From CAZOZP01 sp964584325 (GTDB lineage Bacteria; Bacteroidota; Ignavibacteria; Ignavibacteriales; Melioribacteraceae): a stretch of DNA of 47,734 nt. Below, one piece after another: positions 25,647 through 33,419 of the stretch. Position 1 is the stretch's first letter; every line of letters begins with the position of its first letter. The stretch lies in contig CAZOZP010000024.1 of NCBI GenBank assembly GCA_964584325.1, positions 1 through 47,734 on the forward strand, read 5' to 3'. The notes beneath the pieces were generated by a model. The model did not search any database and was not told the origin of the DNA. It worked only from the letters and a program-made list of their open reading frames with translations. The translations under genes were made by a program, and so were the position numbers.

Positions 25647-26357
25647 ATGGAAAAACCGCCGGTTGTATGGATTACAGGAGCCTCATCCGGAATAGGATAT
25701 GCTCTGGCACGTGAATATCTGAGAAATGGTTTGGATGTATTCATTACATCCAGAAACTTTGAAAAACTTGGTTCAGTGAAATCGGAATTTGCCGATCTAA
25801 AAGGAAAATGCAATATATATCAATCTGATGTTAGGAATTCAAAGCAGGTTGAAGAAGCTTTTAGTTTTATAAGCAGGGATTACTTTGTTGAGTGCCTGAT
25901 TAATAATGCCGGAATAAGCAGGTTTAAGAAATTTGAGGATCATAGCTTTGAAGAAGCCGGCGATATAATTTCAACTAATTTACTCGGAGCATTTTATACA
26001 TCAAAAACAGTGCTGAAAGATATGAAGAAAATGCAGCGAGGTCAGATAGTTAACATAATTTCTGTTACAGCAGTAAAGGTATTTAAGAACAGCAGTGTAT
26101 ATGCCGCATCAAAGGCCGGTCTTGAGGCTTTTTCTGATGTGTTGAGAGAAGAAGTAAGAAAGTACGGCATTAAGGTAATGAATATTTATCCGGGAGCAAC
26201 TAAAACCGGAATATGGCCTGAATCAGCACTTGAAAAGTATTCAGATAATATGATTGAACCTGATGAACTTGCAGAGTATCTATTTAAAGTAATCAGAGAG
26301 CAGAAGAATATTTGTACTGAAAATATAGTAATCAGACCTATAACAGGAGACTTGTAA
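25647..26357 (+). CDS. Short-chain dehydrogenase, sepiapterin-reductase-like
   Basis: 236-residue SDR with the NADP(H) loop TGASSGIG (10-17), NNAG and the catalytic pair Y152/K156 in VYAASK. From memory it resembles the Chlorobaculum tepidum sepiapterin reductase: VTAVKVFKNSSVYAASK after the catalytic serine, a PGATKTGIW loop and a C-terminus ending RPITGDL. That enzyme reduces 6-pyruvoyl-tetrahydropterin to L-threo-tetrahydrobiopterin. The operon context (PTPS and FolE directly upstream, one-base gaps) supports this role. Generic ketoreductase activity remains possible because SDR specificity is hard to read. Confidence 0.8.
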   Translation: MEKPPVVWITGASSGIGYALAREYLRNGLDVFITSRNFEKLGSVKSEFADLKGKCNIYQSDVRNSKQVEEAFSFISRDYFVECLINNAGISRFKKFEDHSFEEAGDIISTNLLGAFYTSKTVLKDMKKMQRGQIVNIISVTAVKVFKNSSVYAASKAGLEAFSDVLREEVRKYGIKVMNIYPGATKTGIWPESALEKYSDNMIEPDELAEYLFKVIREQKNICTENIVIRPITGDL

Positions 26358-27073
26358 TGCAAACAGGGAAAGAAGTTGTAATAATAACCGGAGCCAGCCG
26401 GGGTATAGGGAAAGCAATAGCACAAAAACTCGCTGCAGATAATAGAGTAATTATTGCTATTGGAAGAACAGAAAATCTGTTGGTAGAATTAATCATCGAT
26501 TTGAATAAAAAGGGGTTTGAAGCTCTTTACTTCACCGGAGATGTTGCAGATGAATACTTTGCCGAAAAAACAGTTAAATTTATATTGTCTAAATACGGCA
26601 GAATTGATCATTTAATTAATAATGCGGGTACAGCAAATTTCAAGAAGTTTGTTGATTCGGGAATCGATGAGTTTAGAAGGCAGATTGATACAAATCTTCT
26701 GGGAATATATAATTTTTCAAAATCTGTTGTCGGGAATATGATTGAAAGAAGAACAGGTACGATTATTAATATTTCTTCCCTTGCCGGGAAAACCGGTTTT
26801 GTAGGGGGTACAATGTATTCTGCTACAAAACACGCAGTTATGGGATTTACAAAGAGTCTGATGCTGGAACTTAGGGAGTTTAATATTAAAGTATGCGTTA
26901 TTTGTCCGGGTTCAGTTTCTACAGAATTACTTCAAAACACAATGCTTGCACCCAAGAATCCGGATACGATACTGGATCCTGCGGATGTAGCCGCGGTTGT
27001 AAGCAGTATTTTGGACATGCCGGACAGAGCTTTATTAAGCGAAATTGAAATTCGTCCGCTTAATCCGAGATAA
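26357..27073 (+). CDS. Short-chain dehydrogenase/reductase, FabG-like
   Basis: 238-residue SDR with cofactor loop TGASRGIG, NNAG, SSLAGKTG and the catalytic pair Y154/K158 (MYSATK). It is more generic than its neighbour and lacks the RPxxGD ending, finishing instead EIEIRPLNPR. Its ATG overlaps the previous stop (TAATG), so the two are translationally coupled. In this operon it might perform a second side-chain reduction of the pterin, as BH4 formation needs two carbonyl reductions. An unrelated ketoreductase is equally possible. The operon ends at the terminator just after it. Confidence 0.75.
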   Translation: MQTGKEVVIITGASRGIGKAIAQKLAADNRVIIAIGRTENLLVELIIDLNKKGFEALYFTGDVADEYFAEKTVKFILSKYGRIDHLINNAGTANFKKFVDSGIDEFRRQIDTNLLGIYNFSKSVVGNMIERRTGTIINISSLAGKTGFVGGTMYSATKHAVMGFTKSLMLELREFNIKVCVICPGSVSTELLQNTMLAPKNPDTILDPADVAAVVSSILDMPDRALLSEIEIRPLNPR

Positions 27074-27102
27074 AAAAAAACCCGGGAACCCGGGTTTTTT
27101 TA
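27072..27102. terminator. Bidirectional intrinsic terminator
   Basis: An A run, CCCGGG-AA-CCCGGG and a T run (AAAACCCGGG / CCCGGGTTTT stem) lie between the converging SDR gene and the Spy-like gene. The structure is symmetrical, with U tracts on both strands. Confidence 0.93.
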
Positions 27103-27113
27103 GTCAGTTACTC

Positions 27114-27560
27114 TTAAAATCTTCCGCCTTTACCCGGACGATTACCGCCTTTCCCACTTCCCGGGCAACTGTTTTCCCAATTGTTTTTATACTTCTTCCA
27201 TACAGCTTTTTGTTCGTCGGAAAGCTTATTGAACATTTCTTTCTGCATGTCAATTCTTAAATCAGACATATTATTTTTTAGATTGTTCATATCTTTTTTC
27301 AACTGCTTGATTTTGTCGAAATCCATGTTGCCTATTCTTTCCTTTTTTACTTCAAGGCGAAGAAGATCAAGTTTTGCACGTAAATCTATCATCTTTTCTT
27401 GTAATTGCAGTCGAAGTGTGTTAATATCATTCAGCTGCTCCTGCGAAAGATTTAATTCGGGAAGATTAAACCGGCAGAAATCAGGATTTTGTTTTCTTCC
27501 CATTTGTGCATAATTCAAAGAAAATGCTAGTATTAGTAATAAAAATAATGACTTTTTCAT
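27114..27560 (-). CDS. Spy/CpxP-like periplasmic protein
   Basis: 148 residues with signal peptide MKKSLFLLLILAFSLNYAQ. The mature part is almost all charged helix and contains two LTxxQ-like motifs, LSQEQLNDIN near the start and LSDEQKAVWKKY near the end, the pattern of the Spy/CpxP/ZraP family of periplasmic chaperones and metal/stress sensors. It finishes with a Gly/Lys/Arg-rich tail (about 133-148). ATG 27560 has a GAGGAG site upstream; the frame extends to 27617 without a signal. It diverges from the sigma-factor gene, with about 200 bases between them, and is probably part of its regulon. Confidence 0.8.
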   Translation of the reverse strand: MKKSLFLLLILAFSLNYAQMGRKQNPDFCRFNLPELNLSQEQLNDINTLRLQLQEKMIDLRAKLDLLRLEVKKERIGNMDFDKIKQLKKDMNNLKNNMSDLRIDMQKEMFNKLSDEQKAVWKKYKNNWENSCPGSGKGGNRPGKGGRF

Positions 27561-27759
27561 TTTTAACTCCTCATAATTTTGTGAATTCAAAAGTTCTGAC
27601 ACATAAAACGACGGCAAGGTTTAATCACGAGAAAAATCAATAGAAGAGAGAATAAGTTAAAACTGCTTTCAATGCCAAATGCTGTTAAGTGAAAGATATC
27701 ATAAAATGCAGAAGGAGATTTAAACCCGATAGAATATAAATTTGTCTTATATTTCAAAT

Positions 27760-28305
27760 ATGGAAAAATCAGAAGAAAAAGAATTAGTTCATCAATTCCT
27801 TGCCGGTAGTGAAGTAGCGTTTAACACCCTGGCTAAGGAATTTCATAAAAAGATTTACTGGCAGGCAAGAAGAATGCTGGGTAATCATGAAGATGCAGAT
27901 GAAATAGCTCAGGAAGTTCTTATCATAATGTATAAAAAACTAGATAAATTTAATTTTGAAAGTACACTTTCAACATGGGTTTACAAGATCACGCATAATG
28001 CCGTTATAAATCTGATGAGAAAGCAAAAACTGAAAAAATATATAATTTGGGATTTTTCCGATAACAGTTCGTTAAGCACAAACGATGATTTTGTTAAGAA
28101 CATTGAAGATAAAGAAAAACTTGAAAAATTGAATGAGGCAATGAAAAAATTGCCGGTTAAGCAAAGGGAAGTGTTTGTTTTAAGAAACTTTGATGGTTTA
28201 AGCTATGAAGAAATTGCAGAAATTACCGAAAAATCAGTAGGAGCATTAAAAGCAAATTACTTTCATGCGATAAAAAAGATAATCGGGAAAACAGATGATG
28301 AATAA
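27760..28305 (+). CDS. ECF-type RNA polymerase sigma factor
   Basis: 181-residue sigma-70-family factor with region 2 (FHKKIYWQARRMLGNHEDADEIAQEV, about 30-60, then FESTLSTWVYKITHN) and region 4 (LPVKQREVFVLRNFDGLSYEEIAEI). It lacks regions 1 and 3, hence the ECF class. ATG 27760 is chosen over TTG 27742, which lacks a ribosome-binding site. ATG 27760 has none nearby either: the only GGAG is 45 bases upstream. A TAAATTTG element 15 bases before the ATG could be a -7 box, implying a very short leader, but no -33 partner is visible. It overlaps the next gene by 11 bases, which fits a sigma/anti-sigma pair. Confidence 0.92.
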   Translation: MEKSEEKELVHQFLAGSEVAFNTLAKEFHKKIYWQARRMLGNHEDADEIAQEVLIIMYKKLDKFNFESTLSTWVYKITHNAVINLMRKQKLKKYIIWDFSDNSSLSTNDDFVKNIEDKEKLEKLNEAMKKLPVKQREVFVLRNFDGLSYEEIAEITEKSVGALKANYFHAIKKIIGKTDDE

Positions 28306-28831
28306 AAATAATCTTATAGCAAAATACTATTCGAATCTTCTTTCGGAACATGAGAATGCTTTATTTAATGAGCTGTTAAACAGTGATGCTGCCTTTCGTG
28401 CAGCAACAGATAAAGCCGGAAAAAGAATAAAAGAACTGAACCGGGAAATTGATGAAACCATTCCTGACGAGGTGTTTTTCAAAGTAATAGGCAAAGTTAA
28501 AAGAACACCTGAAAAAAACATTAAAATCAAATTTGCCTTTGCCCTTCCGGTTTTGGCTGTAACAGCTATTCTGATTTACGCAGCGGTTATCTGGTTTAAG
28601 TCGCCCGAAAACCTGCAGGGAATTCAGAATAATGAGAATTACACTGAAATATTGCTGGAATCAAATGATTATTCATATTACACAACCGAGACTGAAACTG
28701 ACTTTGCCGTAATTCTTGAAAGTATTGGCATAGAATCTGCAGTTGAATATTACAATATTGATTTCAGTCGAGAGAACCTTGATGAGTATTTGAATGATGA
28801 CGAATTGAATGAATTATACAAAAACCTATAG
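28295..28831 (+). CDS. Putative membrane anti-sigma factor
   Basis: 178 residues. A charged cytoplasmic N-terminus with a short helical LLSEHENALFNELLN stretch resembles anti-sigma zinc-finger-type domains but without the His/Cys ligands. One membrane segment follows (about 80-100, FALPVLAVTAILIYAAVIWF), then an acidic, Tyr/Glu/Asp-rich periplasmic tail ending ELYKNL. It overlaps the sigma-factor gene by 11 bases and precedes the Spy-like gene by two bases. Function is inferred from that arrangement and topology; there is no family motif I can name. The periplasmic tail would be the signal-sensing part. Confidence 0.65.
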   Translation: MMNKNNLIAKYYSNLLSEHENALFNELLNSDAAFRAATDKAGKRIKELNREIDETIPDEVFFKVIGKVKRTPEKNIKIKFAFALPVLAVTAILIYAAVIWFKSPENLQGIQNNENYTEILLESNDYSYYTTETETDFAVILESIGIESAVEYYNIDFSRENLDEYLNDDELNELYKNL

Positions 28832-28833
28832 GT

Positions 28834-29301
28834 ATGAAAATGAAAAAAGTTGTTATAATCACTATTGTTCTTATATATTTTGCCCCTTTGTTTGCTCAGA
28901 CAGGCCAGCAGATGCGAAGAGAGAAAATCCGGGAAATTGAGATGATAAAGCTCATTGAAAAAATGAATTTGTCTGAAGAGACATCAGTAAGATTTTTTGC
29001 CAAAAGAAATGAGCATAACAAGAATCAGTGGAACAGGATCAGAGAAAAGGATTCTTTAGTAAATGAGCTGACACTAAAAATTGAAACTGCAAGCCAGAAA
29101 GATATAAAAGCGATGGTTGATAAGATTTTGGCAAAAGAGCAGGAAATAACTCAAGAGAGAGTAAGTTTTATTAAATCCCTAAAGGATATATTGAACGATA
29201 AACAAGTTGGTGAAATGATACTGTTCGAAAACGATTTCAAGAGATCAGTAAAAGATTTCATAAAAGGAAGGAATCGGGAAAGATCCGGAAAAAGTGAATA
29301 A
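28834..29301 (+). CDS. Second Spy/CpxP-like periplasmic helical protein
   Basis: 155 residues with signal peptide MKMKKVVIITIVLIYFAPLFAQ, then a wholly helical, highly charged mature region: LIEKMNLSEETSVRFFAKRNEHNKN, a middle helix and LKDILNDKQVGEMILFENDFKR near the end. The spaced LSEET and LNDKQ motifs and the overall size resemble Spy/CpxP-type or heavy-metal-resistance (CnrR-like) proteins. It directly follows the putative anti-sigma gene (two-base gap). It may be a regulator that binds the anti-sigma periplasmic tail, or a chaperone in the regulon. It is not close enough to the 27114-27560 protein to call a recent duplicate. Confidence 0.7.
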   Translation: MKMKKVVIITIVLIYFAPLFAQTGQQMRREKIREIEMIKLIEKMNLSEETSVRFFAKRNEHNKNQWNRIREKDSLVNELTLKIETASQKDIKAMVDKILAKEQEITQERVSFIKSLKDILNDKQVGEMILFENDFKRSVKDFIKGRNRERSGKSE

Positions 29302-29378
29302 TAATATCTGAAGTAATATTTTTCTCAATATTATGTTGCATTTTTTATGTTAGAATCTTATTTTTCGGCAGTTCTTTT

Positions 29379-29462
29379 GCGGAAGTGGTGAAATTGGTAT
29401 ACACGCTATCTTGAGGGGGTAGTGCCCGCACGGGCGTACGGGTTCAAGTCCCGTCTTCCGCA
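29379..29462 (+). tRNA. tRNA-Leu(GAG)
   Basis: The acceptor stem GCGGAAG pairs with CTTCCGC at the 3' end. The anticodon stem CTATC/GGTAG holds loop TTGAGGG with anticodon GAG. The long variable arm (about TGCCCGCACGGGCGT) marks a type II tRNA, and the T arm has GGTTCAAGTCC. CCA is not encoded (discriminator A, then CAA). A T run follows and may act in termination. Confidence 0.96.
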
Positions 29463-29496
29463 CAATTTTTTTTGATAATTTATTGAGGTAGGAATT

Positions 29497-30261
29497 ATGA
29501 CCGGCAAAAAATTAGTAAATCTCATCTTTTTTCTCTTCACTTCAATAATCCTTATAGCCCAAAACCCTGAAATGGACCCTGATGCCGCCAAATTATTTAA
29601 TGACGGTAATTCGTTAAAAAACTCAGGCGATTTTAGCGGAGCTGTGAAAAAATACAATGATGCTTTAAATATATCAAAGAATTATAAGATATTTTATCAG
29701 CTCGGTTTAACATATAAGGATATGAAGAAGTATTCTGAAGCAATTGATGCTTATCAGAAAAGTCTAGACAGTAACCCGGGTTTTGCTACGGCACATTATG
29801 CTATGGGAAGTGTTTATTACACAGGACAGCAGTTTGATAAAGCCATAGAGGCCTTTACAAAATACCGTAATGTTGAAACGAATGCAAAGAATAAGAAAAG
29901 TGCAGAAAAACTTATAGCTACAAGTTACGTTCAACTTGGTGCTGCTGCAAAAAAAGACGGAAAATATGATAAGGCAATAGAACTTTATCAGGAAGCAGTT
30001 AAGATATTTCCTTTAGACAGAGCTTACATTTCTATGGCAGAAGCTTACAATGAGTTAGGTAAATATGATTTATCTCTCCAGGCTGCCGATAATGCAAATA
30101 ATAATAGAGACAAGGTTTCAAAAGGTGAAGTAGCCTATTATAAAGGTTTGGCTTTTAGAGGTAAAGGCGATATTGAAAAAGCCAAAGAAAGTTTTCAACA
30201 AGGTGTTTCGGATGCCAGATTCGGAGAACTTTGTAAATATCAGCTAAACCTGACAAAATAA
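29497..30261 (+). CDS. Periplasmic TPR-repeat protein
   Basis: 254 residues with an N-terminal signal (MTGKKLVNLIFFLFTSIILIAQ). Five to six tetratricopeptide repeats cover the rest, with the W/L-G-Y-A-F-A-P pattern in units such as YQLGLTYKDMKKYSEAIDAYQ and AHYAMGSVYYTGQQFDKAIEAF. TPR solenoids bind partner proteins; nothing identifies the partner. The gene stands alone between tRNA-Leu and a strong terminator, with AGG upstream of the ATG. The next gene codes for a much larger TPR protein, but a separate transcript is indicated by the terminator. Confidence 0.85.
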   Translation: MTGKKLVNLIFFLFTSIILIAQNPEMDPDAAKLFNDGNSLKNSGDFSGAVKKYNDALNISKNYKIFYQLGLTYKDMKKYSEAIDAYQKSLDSNPGFATAHYAMGSVYYTGQQFDKAIEAFTKYRNVETNAKNKKSAEKLIATSYVQLGAAAKKDGKYDKAIELYQEAVKIFPLDRAYISMAEAYNELGKYDLSLQAADNANNNRDKVSKGEVAYYKGLAFRGKGDIEKAKESFQQGVSDARFGELCKYQLNLTK

Positions 30262-30272
30262 AAATGAGTTTA

Positions 30273-30316
30273 AGAGCGGTTCAAGGGACTAACAATTCTT
30301 TGAGCCGCTTTTTTTG
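30273..30316 (+). terminator. Rho-independent terminator after the TPR gene
   Basis: AGCGGTTCAA (30275-30284) pairs with TTGAGCCGCT (30300-30309, one G-U pair) and is followed by a T tract. It separates the 254-residue TPR gene from the long operon starting at 30453. Confidence 0.88.
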
Positions 30317-30452
30317 TTTTAAACCCTTCCGATTGATTTTTTTCTCACTTTTAAATGTGTTCGTTTTGTTATATATTGCAATAACTTATTAAAATATCTT
30401 TATAATTTACTTTAATTGTATTGGTATTGTTTCAGAAGTAATCCGGGAAGAT

Positions 30453-33419
30453 ATGAAAAAAATAATATTTCTGTTTGTGATTCTGTATTCTCTTAGTATT
30501 GCCGGCAACTATCCTGAGTTATTCGATAAAGCTGTTGCGGCTATGAATATGGGACAATTTGAAAAAGCGAACTATATGTTTCTTGAAATTGCAAAAGACA
30601 AAGATGCACCGCTGAGTCTTAGAACCGCCGCCAAATTCAATGCCGCAGAGTGTCTTTTGAATGCCGGGGAGTTCACTGGAGCAGCGAATCTTTTTGATGA
30701 GGTGGTTAATACAGAGCCATATTCCAATTTCAGGGAAAAAGCACTTTTTAATTCTGCTGAAGCTTATTTAAGCAAAGGAATGAATGATAAAGCCAGAAAA
30801 AACTTAAAAAAGCTGAATGATGAATATCCCGATTCAAGGTATAAGACTAAAGCTATGTATATGATTGGACAGTCTTATTTTGAAGAAGGCAAGAATTACG
30901 ATGCAGAGAAATACTTAAAAGATGCAATTGAATCTGCTCCTTCGAGAAAGGAAAAGCGCGATGCTGTATTTTCACTGGCGATGTTATACGAAAGACAAAA
31001 CGATTTCAGAAGTGCTATCAATTCTTATGAAGAATTGCTTTCATTTTACGGTGAAAGCGATTTAACACCAATGATACATTACAGACTTGGTTATTGTTAT
31101 TTCAGAATTAAAGATTACGACAATGCAATTCTTGAGATGACAGACCCTTCTGCAACGGAACTTGATTCACTGACTAAAATTGAAGCAAGCTTTATCAGTG
31201 CTGTTTCATATTTTAACATTAAAGATTATTCGAACTCTTTAGTAAAACTAAATGAAGTAATTAACTCAAATGCACCTGAAAAAATAAGAGACAGATTCTC
31301 GTTTGCCTCAGGAATGGTTGAGTTCCAGAACAAAAATTATGATAAAGCATACAGAATCTGGGATAATTTAGGCAGTACCGGAATTGATACCCTAAAGCCG
31401 CTCCTCTTGTTTTGGAAGGCAGAGGCTAAAAGATATAATGGGGAGAAGAAATTTTCGTCTGAATTATTTGAAGAGTTTGTAAAACTATATCCTGACCACA
31501 GATTAAAACCCTCTGCCAAATTCAATTTGGCTGCTGCATACGGCAACTCAAATAATTTCAGTATGTCTGAATCTGTGCTGGAAGAATTAATACAGTCGCC
31601 GGGAGAGTTTTCGAAGGGAAATGCCTTTACTTTGTTGGGTGAAACAAAGATGAATAAAGGGGATTTCGCAAAAGCCTCTGAAAACTTCGGAAAAGCATTA
31701 AAAGAGAAAGATTTGGATGCTGAATACAAAAAAAGGGCAAGACTCGGGGCCGGAATATCAGCATACAAATTAAGAAACTATAAAAATGCTTCAGAAGTAC
31801 TTTTGGAACTAAACCGGGAAAATGCAGAATATGAACGGGATAAAACTAACATGTTTCTTGCTGAAAGCTATTTTGAGCTTAAGAATTACAGCGCTGCTCT
31901 TAGGCATTATAAAAATATTTCGAGCAGGGACGAGGAGCTATATAAAAATGCATTGTACGGAATTGCTTATTGTCAGCATAATTTAAAGGATTTCGCAAAT
32001 GCGGCATTTTCATTCGAGAACTTTACGAATAAGTACAAGAGCGACAGGCGTTATTTGGATTCTAAAATCAGAATGGCCGACTGCTTTTACGCAGTTAAAA
32101 AGTTTGACAAGTCAACATCAATTTATAAGGAACTGCTTGCGGATAAAAGAGCCGGTGGAATTAAAGATTATCTGTATTTCCAGTTTGCGCAGTCTCAGTT
32201 TAAAGAAGGAAAAAACGATGCCGCAGTGTCAGTTTTCAGAGAAATACAAAAACAATATCCTCAGTCTAAGTATGCAGAGGGATCTCAGTTTATGATTGGC
32301 TGGATAAATTTCCAATCAGGTAAATATGAAGAAGCAATTGATGCATACACAATTCTTTACATGAGGTATAACAATAAAACTTCAGTTCCTTTGGCATATT
32401 ATTCAATCGGTGATTCATATTACAATATGGGAGCTTACGATTCCGCAATTGTTAATTATAAGAAAATCATTGACAACTATCCTCATTCCGAGTTAATTTA
32501 TGATGCTATGAACGGAATTCAGTACAGCTATGTTGCTAAGGGACAGCCTGAAAAAGCAATAAAACTGATTGATGATTTTATAGCAAATAACCCTTCGTTA
32601 CACAATGCTGATCAGATTTATTATAAAAAGGCGGAAATTTGGTATAGTCAGGACAAATTTAAACAAGCAGCCCAGGGATATAGAGATTTCATTGCAAAAT
32701 TCACTGCCAGTAAACTTTATCCTGATGCCCATTATTGGCTTGCTAAAAGTCTTATGAATCAGCGTGATACAATTAATGCAGTGTATTATCTGAAAACAGC
32801 GGCTGATAAATGGATGAAATCTGAAATTGGATTTTCTTCGGTTATTGAACTCGGCAGGATATATCAAAACAGCAGAAATTATAAATCTGCTATTGATTAC
32901 TATTCAAGAGCAATTAAGGAATCCGACAACCCTGAGAAAAGTGCAGAGCTTTATTATGAAAGAGGATTGGCATATATCGAAGACGGTAACATTAATGAAG
33001 CTTACAGCGATCTCAACCATGTTGCAGCTACATACTCTAAATCTGTGTTTGCAGACAAGGCAAAACTTGAACTTGGTTTGCTTGAGCTGGTAAGGGATAA
33101 TTATACCAATGCTTTGGAATTATTTAAATATATATCAGAAAACCGAACAGATGAAATAGCTGCAAAAGCCCAATACTATTACGGGTTAACACAAATGGAA
33201 AGCGGAAATTATACAGATGCTGTTTCTGCTTTCATAAGAGTTAATAATTTGCATTCTATGTATCGCGAATGGAATGTACTGGCGTTTCTTAAAACGGGTG
33301 ACTGCTATGTAAAGCTTAAAGATAAGTCTAAGGCAAGAGAGTTTTACAATGCTGTAATTTCAAACGACCAGTATGGTAATGCTGCAAAAGAAGCTAAACA
33401 AAAATTGAGAAAATTGTAA
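30453..33419 (+). CDS. Giant periplasmic TPR-solenoid protein (CpoB/YbgF-like arrays)
   Basis: 988 residues with signal peptide MKKIIFLFVILYSLSIAG. Tetratricopeptide-type repeats run from about residue 20 to the end (more than 20 helical pairs), many in the YbgF/CpoB and BamD style, for example YPDSRYKTKAMYMIGQSYFEEGKNY and YPQSKYAEGSQFMIGW. The array is evenly spaced and has no enzyme domain. It starts a six-gene operon: its TAA overlaps the ATG of the outer-membrane barrel gene, followed by HU-SPOR, exbB, exbD and tonB. A long periplasmic scaffold between the inner-membrane motor and the outer-membrane protein is a reasonable inference. Confidence 0.88.
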   Translation: MKKIIFLFVILYSLSIAGNYPELFDKAVAAMNMGQFEKANYMFLEIAKDKDAPLSLRTAAKFNAAECLLNAGEFTGAANLFDEVVNTEPYSNFREKALFNSAEAYLSKGMNDKARKNLKKLNDEYPDSRYKTKAMYMIGQSYFEEGKNYDAEKYLKDAIESAPSRKEKRDAVFSLAMLYERQNDFRSAINSYEELLSFYGESDLTPMIHYRLGYCYFRIKDYDNAILEMTDPSATELDSLTKIEASFISAVSYFNIKDYSNSLVKLNEVINSNAPEKIRDRFSFASGMVEFQNKNYDKAYRIWDNLGSTGIDTLKPLLLFWKAEAKRYNGEKKFSSELFEEFVKLYPDHRLKPSAKFNLAAAYGNSNNFSMSESVLEELIQSPGEFSKGNAFTLLGETKMNKGDFAKASENFGKALKEKDLDAEYKKRARLGAGISAYKLRNYKNASEVLLELNRENAEYERDKTNMFLAESYFELKNYSAALRHYKNISSRDEELYKNALYGIAYCQHNLKDFANAAFSFENFTNKYKSDRRYLDSKIRMADCFYAVKKFDKSTSIYKELLADKRAGGIKDYLYFQFAQSQFKEGKNDAAVSVFREIQKQYPQSKYAEGSQFMIGWINFQSGKYEEAIDAYTILYMRYNNKTSVPLAYYSIGDSYYNMGAYDSAIVNYKKIIDNYPHSELIYDAMNGIQYSYVAKGQPEKAIKLIDDFIANNPSLHNADQIYYKKAEIWYSQDKFKQAAQGYRDFIAKFTASKLYPDAHYWLAKSLMNQRDTINAVYYLKTAADKWMKSEIGFSSVIELGRIYQNSRNYKSAIDYYSRAIKESDNPEKSAELYYERGLAYIEDGNINEAYSDLNHVAATYSKSVFADKAKLELGLLELVRDNYTNALELFKYISENRTDEIAAKAQYYYGLTQMESGNYTDAVSAFIRVNNLHSMYREWNVLAFLKTGDCYVKLKDKSKAREFYNAVISNDQYGNAAKEAKQKLRKL

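Noticed and set aside
29406..29657. Minus-strand frame of 83 residues
   Set aside because: It is antisense to tRNA-Leu and the TPR gene start; its end (RRDLNPYARAG) is the usual false translation across a tRNA.
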